This document shows positions 28,701 to 37,121 of a stretch of 64,000 bases of DNA, one piece after another. The first letter of the stretch is position 1. Each line of letters opens with the position of its first letter. The translations under genes were made by a program, and so were the position numbers. The DNA comes from Planctomycetaceae bacterium (GTDB lineage: Bacteria; Planctomycetota; Planctomycetia; Gemmatales; Gemmataceae), in NCBI GenBank assembly GCA_013823135.1, contig PNLP01000021.1, positions 1-64,000 on the forward strand, read 5' to 3'. The notes beneath the pieces were generated by a model. That model searched no databases and was not told where the DNA came from. It saw only the letters and a program-made list of their open reading frames with translations.

Positions 28701-29734
28701 GCGGTGAACTCCGCGTCCGTGCCCGAGTCCTACTCAACGACACCAGCCGAAACTACTTCAATCTGACGCTCAGCCGGGCGGACGGCAAACGGCTCCTCGC
28801 CCCATTCGTGGAAGACGACGAGTTGCTCCACGGGCCGGTTTCGCTGGTCGTCCGTGGCCGGCTCGGGCGGGAGACTCGGGCGTCCGGCACCATCAGCATG
28901 GGGCGGGGAAGTGTCTCGGGGATTGAGGTCAGCGAACTCCGAATTCCGTTCGAGGCGATCACTTCGCCAAGCGGATACGGGCGACTGACTGTTCACGAGG
29001 CAAACGTCACTGCGGAGTCTGGCCGTGCCCGTGCCAACTTCACGGTTGATTGGGGGTTCGAAACCCGCATGCAGGGTCAGGTCCAGTTCCTCGACGTACC
29101 ACTGCGGGCCGTTGCCCCCGGACTCGGCGACAAGGCTCTGTTCGGAAACGGCCGAGTCACTGGTCGCTTTGACTTCACCGGGCAGCACGTCAAGTCGCTG
29201 GACGACCTCAACGGCACGTTAATCGCGACGCTTAGCAACACCTCCGTACGGGAGTTGCCCCTCCTCAGGTTTGTCACTCCGTTCCTGAACGCGTCGGGGT
29301 TGGTGAAGCCATTCCAGTCGGGCGACATTCGCGGCACGCTCAGCAAGGGCGTCTTCCGCGTTCAGCGGTTCGCACTCGCCAACCCCGCTGCTCAACTCTT
29401 TGCAGACGGCACGGTCACAACCAGTGGCCGAGTGGATTTGAACGTGGTCGCGCACGTTGGCACCATCGGCCCGGATGTGCGTGGCCTGCGATTACTCGGC
29501 CTGCGACTGCCAACGATCGGCCCGGTTCCGGTGGGTCTGATTCGGGATGTGAGCGACTTCCTCACGAACCAGACGATCCGCCTGTCCGTCACGGGGACGA
29601 CCAGCAACCCCGTTGTGAGGTTGAACGTCGGTGCCCTACTTCAGGACCAAGCGGTGCGGTTCTTCCTGAGTCGCTACGTTGCCCCTGCCGAGGCGGCCGC
29701 AATCATGGGGCTAGGATCGATGACCAACAAGTGA
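25778..29734 (+). CDS. AsmA/TamB-like large membrane-anchored protein
   Basis: 1318 residues. One N-terminal membrane helix (about residues 10-30) is followed by a very long beta-rich, repetitive region. Phrases such as LAGTHGEVAGGTIAVDGTLDFGS, VFGGTITGSADVPF and the C-terminal FGNGRVTGRFDFTGQHVKSLDDLNGTL match the AsmA-family pattern (AsmA_2-like C terminus). Members span the periplasm and are thought to move lipids to the outer membrane or to affect its assembly. AAGGGAA precedes the ATG; an ATG 33 bp earlier is possible. The length and the low-complexity 'PSKKDDDPVTLDAN' linker near 440 are noteworthy. It stands just upstream of an export lipoprotein. Confidence 0.75.
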   Translation: MISARRFGQWSLYGIGGLLACVVLLRVALGIYLGTTAGRAMVARQIGQQIGMPVEVTELRLGFATSSIGMKVFDPAAPKPSTAEVLAVGKAKADVSLIGIALGRVEPEWVTLDGVTLTIHVAADGTVTTTLPRTGGGSGGGGYFPSIQVTGGKLTVRQEGRPEFSFQNLELAVTPAGNAVKLAGGIDDPAWSKWAITGEIDSVAKSGWVEIATPDGPLTMDRLSSVPFVPPAVWERVRADGRGGIAVRLWAAAGTGVEYSVEIKPAAAALTLPDASLTLTRVEGLIRISGAKVTLAGTHGEVAGGTIAVDGTLDFGSEPATVALKVSGQELDIRRLPADWELPKDFEGKLKGSADISLRIHPDGRVEPEGNGEGLITGVKVLGFPGDDIPINLRKRGNRLEFRQPKKDDSRGARTLTRTIVQCAAPRQEKKPADPSKKDDDPVTLDANIRLRDVEISELLEKVNVKLDYRISGKITVEAAIAVPAARAATTAAYQFTGKVSSAALKLEGLTVRDLSAKMVYQDGKFTLTDLSGKIDQPGKSSAPPGTFRGTASAAISPPGDATATFSFEAISLEQLVKAVPDFNLDVRGSLSGKTSVKTSYEKLRDPTAWSGSAELNASTIIVEGRTAKDVRFSGELAKGVLTVKEARATIEGIPVTGEATLGVAGEYPFTAVVRTVGTEITDLRKLVPEVELPGLVEGVLETESKVVGTLSPLTFTATGTVKATKLTLGRSNTNQIEAKWGLTRDRLTLSNLKADVFGGTITGSADVPFDNTKAGKFEVAFKDLDVARATELIPDFPIRLAGMVTGNIGGTIPVTKLGESRVGNIDLDITAPKLTVQGIPAERLVGKAALKGRSLEYQLEGKTLGGSFEIKGRYPGQKKPKAPGEGAGERGSLKLSGVDLSRIATDAGIRSLALLRGRIDARFDFDNDLSAGSGRANLTNLAWGNTPMAREISGIILLRDGALELTDLAGRVAGGELRVRARVLLNDTSRNYFNLTLSRADGKRLLAPFVEDDELLHGPVSLVVRGRLGRETRASGTISMGRGSVSGIEVSELRIPFEAITSPSGYGRLTVHEANVTAESGRARANFTVDWGFETRMQGQVQFLDVPLRAVAPGLGDKALFGNGRVTGRFDFTGQHVKSLDDLNGTLIATLSNTSVRELPLLRFVTPFLNASGLVKPFQSGDIRGTLSKGVFRVQRFALANPAAQLFADGTVTTSGRVDLNVVAHVGTIGPDVRGLRLLGLRLPTIGPVPVGLIRDVSDFLTNQTIRLSVTGTTSNPVVRLNVGALLQDQAVRFFLSRYVAPAEAAAIMGLGSMTNK

Positions 29735-29860
29735 GGATCGCACGATTGTACCGGAAGAATGGGAAGTGCAGGATAGTGCGGCGGAATCGAGTAAAGCGGT
29801 GGGCGAGGCAGATCCGATAACACTGACGAACCGGGTTATTCCGGGAAGGGAGTCAGTGTT

Positions 29861-30694
29861 ATGGGTCAGCAACTGCGTGTCGCCGCGATCTTCGGTCTGT
29901 GGATCCTCGGCGTGTGCGGATGCTCCACGCTCGGCGACACGCTGGGGTTGAGCGCGCCGCCCAATTCGCTATCCGACACAGCCAAGGCGATCCGCGACTC
30001 GGCACCCGTTCCCGCTCCGGGTGGGCGAGAACTGGCGCTGGACTTGCTCCCGGCACACGTTGTCGAAGCCGGTGACACGCTCCTCGTGCAACCGGTGGAA
30101 CTCGACGCTCCCGTCCATCTGCCGCCCGACCAGCACGTTCAACCCGACGGAACAATTGACCTCGGTCATTACGGCCGCCCCGTAGTTGCCGGGAAGACGC
30201 TCCCGCAGATCGAGGAACTTGTGCGGACCCTGATCCTTGCGAAGCAGAAAGACCCCGTCGCGATCACGATCCGACTGCTAGCACGCCCTGGCAAGGTCTT
30301 CTACGTGCTCGGCGAGGTGAACGCTCCGGGCGCGTTCCCCGTGACCGGTCACGACACGGTGCTCTCGGCAATCATTCAAGCTGGCGGTCTGACACGCAAA
30401 GCCTCCGAGCAGAACATCGTGGTATCGCGCCCGACGAGCCCGGATGGCTGCCGCGTCGTCTACCCGGTTTGCTACACGAACATCGTGCAACTCGGCGACA
30501 CGACGACGAACTACCAACTGCTGCCCGGAGATCGCGTGTTCGTCTCGGGTAAGGGTTCGCTGGAAGGCCTGTTACCGGCGAAGTTCATGAAGGGGAATAC
30601 GGCGTGTTGCCGGCCGCAGGTATCGTGCTTCGGCGGCGGGTGCGCCACGGGTTGCGCGAAGGTGACGATCCCGATAGCCGTTCCCACACCGTAA
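29861..30694 (+). CDS. Polysaccharide export lipoprotein (Wza-like) with Cys-rich tail
   Basis: 277 residues. Signal peptide with two possible lipobox Cys (VCGC, 19 and 21). The Poly_export domain (about 65-140: HVVEAGDTLLVQPVEL ... VQPDGTIDLGHYGRPVVAGKTLPQIE) is followed by an SLBB domain (FYVLGEVNAPGAFPVTGHDTVLSAI). It should form or join an outer-membrane channel for polysaccharide. The last 40 residues add an unusual CCRPQVSCFGGGCATGC stretch with six Cys, not typical of Wza. AAGGGAG lies before the ATG. No capsule glycosyltransferase or Wzc-type gene adjoins it, so its partner is elsewhere. Confidence 0.85.
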   Translation: MGQQLRVAAIFGLWILGVCGCSTLGDTLGLSAPPNSLSDTAKAIRDSAPVPAPGGRELALDLLPAHVVEAGDTLLVQPVELDAPVHLPPDQHVQPDGTIDLGHYGRPVVAGKTLPQIEELVRTLILAKQKDPVAITIRLLARPGKVFYVLGEVNAPGAFPVTGHDTVLSAIIQAGGLTRKASEQNIVVSRPTSPDGCRVVYPVCYTNIVQLGDTTTNYQLLPGDRVFVSGKGSLEGLLPAKFMKGNTACCRPQVSCFGGGCATGCAKVTIPIAVPTP

Positions 30695-30763
30695 GAGCTG
30701 CCCGATTCGCCGCGACAGGTGGTATCATCCCATCATGGATACCCCACTGTCGCGGTGCTCGAC

Positions 30764-32098
30764 ATGACTCCATTCGCTGAACCAACGGCCGAACAGATCG
30801 CACTGGCGAACGCCACGCGAGCATTGCGGCTCGTGGCTGCCAACCTGCCACACCTTTCGGGGCTCTGTCACTCCGTCCGGATCAAGGTGACCGCCAAGTA
30901 CCCCGTCGCAGCGATTGGGGCCAGCGGGCTCATGCTCGTGAATCCGCGAGTCTTTTCGGAAACGCCGCTGCCCGACCTGGTGTTCGTGGTCGCGCACGAA
31001 CTCCTGCACCTCGCGCTCGACACGTTCGGTCGCGGAAGCGGTTCAAACCCGTACCTCGTCAATGTGGCGCACGACTACGTTATCAACGACATCCTCTCTG
31101 TCGAACTCGGGCGGCCCGTGCCGCTGGGTGGGCTCGTTCGCCACGGTGCCCGGCAGCAATCACTCGAAGCACTCGTGACCGAACTGGCCCGCAACGGCAA
31201 AGCCGGCAACCCGGGTGCGTGCTGGTCTGTCGGGCAGAAGAAGAAGCCCAAAAGGGCCAAAGGTCCGAAGTCCGCGATGACCGAGGCTCTGGAGAAAGCC
31301 GGGTTGCTTCCCCCGGAACCGGACGAACCCGACGACGAGGACGAAGGCGATTCCGCGACTGGCGACACGCTCTCGAACGAGGAAGAGGCGCAACTCGAAC
31401 CGCACATGGGGCCGAAGGAACGCGGTGCGGTGCGGGAACGAGTTCGCCGAGAGGCCGTGCGAGCCGTGAGCCTGAAGGAACTGCGCGATCAGATCGAGAA
31501 GCACAGCGGCCAGGGAGTTGGGCAGGGAAGCGACGGCGGAGCAAGCCAGACGCTCATGGAGGCGGTCGCCAGCGCGTACCAACCTCCGTGGCAACTGGCA
31601 TTGCAGCACTGGCTCGATGCCGTCACGCCGGGGCCACGGAGCTACGCACGTCCGAGCCGCCGGGGTGCTGATCGCAGCGATGGCGTCATCCTCGCGGGCC
31701 GCAAACGCGAGGGCTGGGCACTACACGTCGTGATGGACACCTCGGGCTCGATGGTGAGCACGTTGCCGCACGTCCTGGGGTTGCTCGCGTCGTTCTGCGA
31801 GGGAGCGGGTGTGAATCAGGTTCACATCCTGCAATGCGATGTGGGTGTGACCGCCGACGAATGGCTCGACCCGGCGGAACTGGCGACGTACAAGATCACC
31901 GGATTTGGTGGCAGCGACATGAGCCCCGCGATGGAAGCCCTCGCCGAAGACCCCGAAGTCAATGCCGTGCTCGTGCTTACCGACGGCTACATTTCCTACC
32001 CCGCCGAGGAACCGCCCTACTCCGTCTTGTGGGGGATCGTAGACGGTTACTCGAGCTACCACCCGCCATACGGAACCGTGGTCCACGTCAAGACGTGA
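30764..32098 (+). CDS. VWA/metallopeptidase-like protein (DUF2201-type)
   Basis: 444 residues. N-terminal HELLHLALD at 78-86 is an HExxH zinc-peptidase motif; the C-terminal half has MDTSGSM (about 323) and a later TDGY, the MIDAS of a von Willebrand A-like domain. The middle is acidic and low complexity (PEPDEPDDEDEGD, about 185-200). This architecture matches the DUF2201/putative metallopeptidase family, which is often beside a MoxR AAA ATPase; none is seen here. I chose ATG 30764; an in-frame GTG 9 bp upstream is also possible. Cytoplasmic by sequence. The real activity is unknown. Confidence 0.8.
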   Translation: MTPFAEPTAEQIALANATRALRLVAANLPHLSGLCHSVRIKVTAKYPVAAIGASGLMLVNPRVFSETPLPDLVFVVAHELLHLALDTFGRGSGSNPYLVNVAHDYVINDILSVELGRPVPLGGLVRHGARQQSLEALVTELARNGKAGNPGACWSVGQKKKPKRAKGPKSAMTEALEKAGLLPPEPDEPDDEDEGDSATGDTLSNEEEAQLEPHMGPKERGAVRERVRREAVRAVSLKELRDQIEKHSGQGVGQGSDGGASQTLMEAVASAYQPPWQLALQHWLDAVTPGPRSYARPSRRGADRSDGVILAGRKREGWALHVVMDTSGSMVSTLPHVLGLLASFCEGAGVNQVHILQCDVGVTADEWLDPAELATYKITGFGGSDMSPAMEALAEDPEVNAVLVLTDGYISYPAEEPPYSVLWGIVDGYSSYHPPYGTVVHVKT

Positions 32099-32104
32099 TC
32101 GGGA

Positions 32105-33271
32105 TCAGGGCTTGGTGCGTGGTGGCGGAGCGGCGTCGGGAAGTTCGCCGATCTTCTCGGCCATTGCAGCGAGGTAGCGACACCCTTCGCGCATATCGGA
32201 AAGGTTCTGGGTCGCTTCCGGCCCGAGGATGCTGGCCTCCGCGGACCACTCGACGGCGTGGGTTCGTGCGACTCCGAATGCGCGGTCGTATGCTCCGGAT
32301 TCGATGAACGCCCAAACTTCTGCTCGCGTCCTCGCCAGTGCGGTATCGAAGAGCTTCTGCCGGGCGGCTTGAAAGGGCACTCTGTCGGCCGACGCCTTGC
32401 TGATGACCTGGATTTCCTTGGCGGTCGTGACTAATTCGTCGCGTGCCCTGGCCGGCATGAACTTGCGAAGGTGCTCGTACCGTTCAATCGCGGTGTTAAC
32501 GGAGTGATCGACCCAATCAACCTCAGCTTTGGCGAGGATGTCGGCGTTTGGCAGGATTGCCGTGACAGCATTGCAGCGAGCGATCCAGGCGAGAAATGCT
32601 CCAAAGTTCCCGGATGCCACACTGTTCAACTCGTTGGCCCAGAACCGGGCACTCCGGTCCGAGAACGCACGCTCGGCCGTGGCGACGGTTTCGCGTGTCT
32701 GCGGCATGTATTTCGTGAGAAGGTACGCCTTCGAAGATATTTCTGTCACGCTGTTCGCGTTGTCGGGTCGGACCGACTGATACTGCTCCACGACTCGCTC
32801 GGCAGCGGCGTTCGCCCACGCGTCCACCGAGGGTTGAAGGCGGGCAGCGAGACTCGGAAAGCTCGCGGTGAGTGCGGGAGGAACAGCCACCTCCTCAGCC
32901 CTGGCCACATTGTCGAGGGTCGGTGCGTTCGCGGACTGAGCCTTGATGTTATCGGCCTGCGTTGCGGCCTGTGCGAGCGACATCCCTTTGAGTTCGCAGG
33001 GCGTGAACACCCACGCGGCAGCCGAGCACAGGACCGCGACGAACAGCACACCGACTCGCATCGCCACGGATCGCCGCGGCCCGAAGGCGACCACGCCGCC
33101 AAGGAACAGCGGTAACGCGAGGGCGATCACCCGCAACAAATGCATGTCTTTGCCGTAGCCCAGGAGGTTGGTCACGCCCACCGCAACGAAGAACCCGGCC
33201 AGTGCGAGGCCGACCGCAGCCAACAATGGCATTGGGTTCGACCCGTGAGTTCGTGCAGTGGCGGCGAGCAT
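32105..33271 (-). CDS. Hypothetical membrane protein
   Basis: 388 residues, family not recognised. Two or three helices at the N terminus (PLLAAVGLALAGFFVAVGV, LLRVIALALPLFLGGVVAF, VGVLFVAVLCSAAAWVF), then a long helical, probably extracytoplasmic region (residues 110-370) rich in Ala/Glu/Arg. GAGGGG precedes the ATG at 33271; the earlier ATG at 33298 would overlap the intergenic spacer. The gene follows the DUF1080 gene at about 30 bp and may be cotranscribed. It is convergent with the VWA gene, with only 6 bp between stops. Confidence 0.6.
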   Translation of the reverse strand: MLAATARTHGSNPMPLLAAVGLALAGFFVAVGVTNLLGYGKDMHLLRVIALALPLFLGGVVAFGPRRSVAMRVGVLFVAVLCSAAAWVFTPCELKGMSLAQAATQADNIKAQSANAPTLDNVARAEEVAVPPALTASFPSLAARLQPSVDAWANAAAERVVEQYQSVRPDNANSVTEISSKAYLLTKYMPQTRETVATAERAFSDRSARFWANELNSVASGNFGAFLAWIARCNAVTAILPNADILAKAEVDWVDHSVNTAIERYEHLRKFMPARARDELVTTAKEIQVISKASADRVPFQAARQKLFDTALARTRAEVWAFIESGAYDRAFGVARTHAVEWSAEASILGPEATQNLSDMREGCRYLAAMAEKIGELPDAAPPPRTKP

Positions 33272-33298
33272 GGTGACCCCTCGGATTCGGGAACGCAA

Positions 33299-34057
<759 letters not shown>

Positions 34058-34411
34058 TCTTCGCTCCGGATTCGGGACAGGCATGACTCCTTCGAATTGT
34101 CGAACCGGACGTGCGTGAAGGCAACGGGAAACCGCGAGGGACTTGGCGAAGGTCGTTCGCATTGATTCTTCAGTCCCGGAGGGACGGCGGATGGTAGCCA
34201 GGGGTGAGCGAGCGAAGCGAGCGGAACCCCTGGAAACGGAATCCCACCAACCGCAAAGCCCCGAAGGGGCGACAGGGCACGACGCACGCCCTCATTCTGT
34301 CGCCCCGGAGGGGCTTCCGGTGTTTTCCCAATCGCTTACCAGGGGTTACGCTCGCGTTGCTCGCTTCACCCCTGGCTACACTCGGTCGCCGCATCCGCGG
34401 CTAAAACCGGA
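34058..34411. other. Intergenic region holding palindromic element copy B
   Basis: 354 bp with no gene that I trust. The element occupies about 34170-34405; the rest is leader sequence of the DUF1080 gene. Confidence 0.6.
34170..34405. repeat. ~240-bp imperfect palindromic element, copy B
   Basis: Same organisation as copy A at 25255-25497: TAGCCAGGGGTGAGCGAGCG left, CGCTTCACCCCTGGCTACACT right, nested GGAACCCCTGG/CCAGGGGTT arms and a GCCCCGAAGGGGC core. The copies differ in the centre and by small indels, so they are diverged, not recently duplicated. Confidence 0.8.
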
Positions 34412-35092
34412 TTACATCTTCCCCAGCAACAGATCGACGACCCAACAACCGCGGGCGTGAATCCTCTCGGCACGACAATGGTTCAGTACGTCGTCGTTGT
34501 CGCAGCCAGCATCTTGGAGGGCATCGGCGAGGATCGGCATTCGGTCGAAGGCGCGATCTTCGTAGATGCCGCGAGCGAGTGCTACGACATCGGACGTGAG
34601 CCAGGAGGGGTCAACTGACAAAGGGTGGAAAGGATTGCCCAGAAGGCATTTGAGCAACGCCGTTTGGATGCTCCGATCTCCCGTGCCAAACCTGCGGCTC
34701 ACTGCGTCGGCAGCAGCCTCAGATGCCGCACGGTGACCACCGCTGTCGAGGTACCTGGAATTGGCAGCTAGAACCGCGAGGTGGGCGGCACGGGCAGCGT
34801 CCGACGCAGAGCGGGCGGTACGAACAGCCGCACATGCGTTGGCGACGGCGACGGCGTTCGATACAGCGTATCCAGCCTCTTCCTCGGACTGAGCGGTCTC
34901 AAGTGGATCACACTTGTCGGCGAAATTCTCTACAAATTGCAGTATCGCCGTTTCCCTCTCTGAGAAGGCGTGACTGACTTGCTGGCAGCAACCTAAAGAA
35001 ACAAGACGCAACTTCCGGTCGCTTACCTTGCCCGTCAGGAACTCAAGCATCGGAGTTGGGTCCGCACATTCCAGCCATTCTTGCTCGGTCAT
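34412..35092 (-). CDS. Gemmata-family small protein
   Basis: 226 residues. It begins MTEQEWLECADPTPMLEFLTGK, and ends with FDRMPILADALQDAGC, ILNHCR-like DDVLNHCR and ARGCWVVDLLLGKM. I recall this begin/end pattern from an expanded, unnamed family in Gemmata genomes, but I cannot verify it here. The middle is Ala-rich (AVSNAVAVANACAAVRTA). No signal peptide or membrane helix. Single gene between two unrelated ones. ATG 35092 gives the family-typical start; an ATG 15 bp earlier is also in frame. Confidence 0.65.
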   Translation of the reverse strand: MTEQEWLECADPTPMLEFLTGKVSDRKLRLVSLGCCQQVSHAFSERETAILQFVENFADKCDPLETAQSEEEAGYAVSNAVAVANACAAVRTARSASDAARAAHLAVLAANSRYLDSGGHRAASEAAADAVSRRFGTGDRSIQTALLKCLLGNPFHPLSVDPSWLTSDVVALARGIYEDRAFDRMPILADALQDAGCDNDDVLNHCRAERIHARGCWVVDLLLGKM

Positions 35093-35167
35093 CGGCCGCA
35101 CCCTCATGCGCGTGGGTGGCGCGCTCCTCTCCGAAGACTCCGAGTCGCGGCTAAACGTGGCGCGGGG

Positions 35168-36550
35168 TCAGTCCGCGGCGCGGGGGAGCGTCACACGGAA
35201 TGTTGTGCCCTTGCCCAGCGTGCTCGACGCGCGAACCTGGCCCTTCATCGCCTGCACCAGGTGCTTCACTATTGCGAGCCCCAGACCGGTGCCGCCAATC
35301 GTGCGGCTACGAGCCTTGTCCGCACGGTAGAATCGCTCGAAGACACGTTGCAGGTCGTCCGCGTGGATGCCGACCCCTGTGTCCTCCACCTCGAAGCTCA
35401 CCGTGTCGGTCGAGCGTGTCCAGCGAACCGTGATCCGCCCGCCGTTCGGCGTGTACTTGATCGCGTTATCGACGAGGTTATCCATCACCTGCCGCAGCGC
35501 GTCGGGGTCGGCCCACGCAAAGATTTCGCCACGTACGTCGGATGGCGGCTTCTCCACCATCGTCAGCGTCTTCACCTCGGCACGCCCCTGGTGCCGTTCC
35601 ATGCAATCGGTGATCGCCTGCCCCAGCGCCAGCGTCATCGGTTCGAGCCCGAGGTTCCCCGACTCGATGCGGGCGAGGCTCAACAAGTCTTGAATCAGTT
35701 CTTCAAGCCGATCCGCCTCGCGGGTGATTTGCGTGAGGAACATCTCGCGGCTTTCGGGGTCTTCCGCAGCGCCGTCGATCAGCGTCTCGGTGCTCGACTT
35801 GATGACTGCCAGCGGCGTCTTGAGCTCGTGGGACACATTCGCCACGAAGTCTTGCCGCAACTTCTCGACCTGCCGCAGTTCGCTCGTGTCGTGGACGACG
35901 ATCACGGCTCCCGGCATGCCGTGCCCCGGGAAGCGGGAAATGTAGATCGCGAGATTGCGGACCGGCGGCCCCTTCCATTCCAGCTCTTCGCGGTGCGGCT
36001 CGCTCGCGGCCAATCCCTTCTCCACAATCTCGCGAAACGGTTGCTCGGGGATCGCTTCGCAGATGAGTTGCTTCACGGCCTGGTCGGGCACGAAGCCGAG
36101 CAACTTGCCGGCGCGATCGTTGGCGAACAAGACTCGCCGCCCCTCGTCGATCGCGATGACGCCTTCGACCATACCGGAAAGGATGGCGCGGAGTTGTTCC
36201 TTGTCGTGTTCGAGCAGGTCGAACATCGCCTCCAGGCGACCGCTCATGCCGTTGATCGTGTGGGCAAGTGTTGCAACCTCATGGTGCCCGGTCACCTCGA
36301 TGCGGTAACCGAGGTCGCCCTCGGCGAGCCGGCGAGCACCTTCGTTCAGTTCCGCGAGGGGTTGGGAGAACCGGCGGGCGAGAACGCCTGCGGCAACGGC
36401 CGCGCTCAGAATGACCACGACGACCGCGACCGCGATGTCGTTGGATAATTCCCAGAAGAGGCTTTCGGCGCGGCCGTAGATGACCACGCCGACAAGCCCA
36501 ACGGCCGCCACGACGAGCAGGAGATACGTGAGGAAGAGACGCCAGAACAT
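35168..36550 (-). CDS. PhoR-type sensor histidine kinase
   Basis: 460 residues. Two helices (about 5-27 and 37-57) are split by only about ten residues, so there is no periplasmic sensor domain. A HAMP-like linker (to about 110) and a PAS domain (about 118-220) follow. The HisKA box is FVANVSHELKTPLAVIKSS (His about 242) and the catalytic domain has DNLVDNAIKYTP and GGTGLGLAIVKHL. This order matches PhoR/WalK-type kinases. No response regulator gene adjoins on either side, so the partner is not in this window or is unlinked. A phosphate role is only a guess from architecture. Confidence 0.87.
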   Translation of the reverse strand: MFWRLFLTYLLLVVAAVGLVGVVIYGRAESLFWELSNDIAVAVVVVILSAAVAAGVLARRFSQPLAELNEGARRLAEGDLGYRIEVTGHHEVATLAHTINGMSGRLEAMFDLLEHDKEQLRAILSGMVEGVIAIDEGRRVLFANDRAGKLLGFVPDQAVKQLICEAIPEQPFREIVEKGLAASEPHREELEWKGPPVRNLAIYISRFPGHGMPGAVIVVHDTSELRQVEKLRQDFVANVSHELKTPLAVIKSSTETLIDGAAEDPESREMFLTQITREADRLEELIQDLLSLARIESGNLGLEPMTLALGQAITDCMERHQGRAEVKTLTMVEKPPSDVRGEIFAWADPDALRQVMDNLVDNAIKYTPNGGRITVRWTRSTDTVSFEVEDTGVGIHADDLQRVFERFYRADKARSRTIGGTGLGLAIVKHLVQAMKGQVRASSTLGKGTTFRVTLPRAAD

Positions 36551-36659
36551 TCGGAGTGTGAGTGGTTAGTGCGAGTGTGAGTGAATGCCGAAGGAGTTAG
36601 AGTATGAATACAACAAGTGTGATTGGTAGTGCCATGATGAGTATCGTGTGAAGGGGATT

Positions 36660-36935
36660 GTGTTCAACCCGAATGGGCCGAGTTGGAGCGGAACGTCGGG
36701 AGGAGCGACTGGCGGCCCCGACACCGCCCGCCCCGGATACAACGACCCCATGAACGCACTGCCGCGAATCGCTTCCGCTTAACTCACAGTCGCCCTCGCT
36801 GCGGCCGCCGGGGCCGGGGCATGGTGGTTTGTCACGAACAGGCCCGCCGCGAAACCCGCTGATACGCCGCCTTCGCAGCGAATGTCAGCAAGGTGGTGAA
36901 GGCAGACGATCTCAACGTGGTGACTTGAGACGATC
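36660..36935 (+). pseudogene. Possible remnant of an RND efflux adaptor (HlyD type) start
   Basis: In frame from about 36663 the sequence reads NPNGPSWSGTSGGATGGPD, then ATG 36750 gives MNALPRIASA and a TAA stop, then the same frame continues LTVALAAAAGAGAWWFVTNR, a typical membrane anchor, and PAAKPADTPP. After a frameshift near 36880, ANVSKVVKADDLNVVT resembles the conserved start of HlyD/CusB-type adaptors before a stop. The stop in the anchor and the frame change suggest a broken gene, perhaps with the end of an upstream partner. This is read by eye and is uncertain. Confidence 0.35.
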
Positions 36936-37023
36936 CACGTGCCGTGTCGCGTGGAGTGGCCCCTCGGTAATTCGCGTTGAAACACGGTTGTTCTGCGACT
37001 TCGAGCGGGTTGTGTTGAAAAGC

Positions 37024-37075
37024 TGATCCGAGCCGGAACCACATGGGCGATGCCCTGTGGTTCCGGCTCGGATCA
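37024..37075. terminator. Hairpin with 20-bp arms
   Basis: 37024-37043 and 37056-37075 are exact reverse complements (GATCCGAGCCGGAACC core); a GGGC/GCCC inner stem extends it. It lies downstream of the gene at 37122-38438 (minus strand) and probably terminates it. Confidence 0.7.
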
Positions 37076-37121
37076 AGACGAGGCCGGATATTCAACCGTG
37101 CGGCATCTCGCGCACGCTGAC

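Larger units (their letters stand above)
36551..37121. other. Intergenic region with degraded coding remnant and hairpin
   Basis: 571 bp without an intact gene. It contains a possible RND-adaptor remnant (about 36660-36935) and a strong hairpin (37024-37075), listed separately. The remaining bases show nothing clear. Confidence 0.5.

Noticed and set aside
35081-36448. Long plus-strand frame opposite the histidine kinase
   Set aside because: The kinase is certain from its H, N and G boxes; this frame is its mirror.
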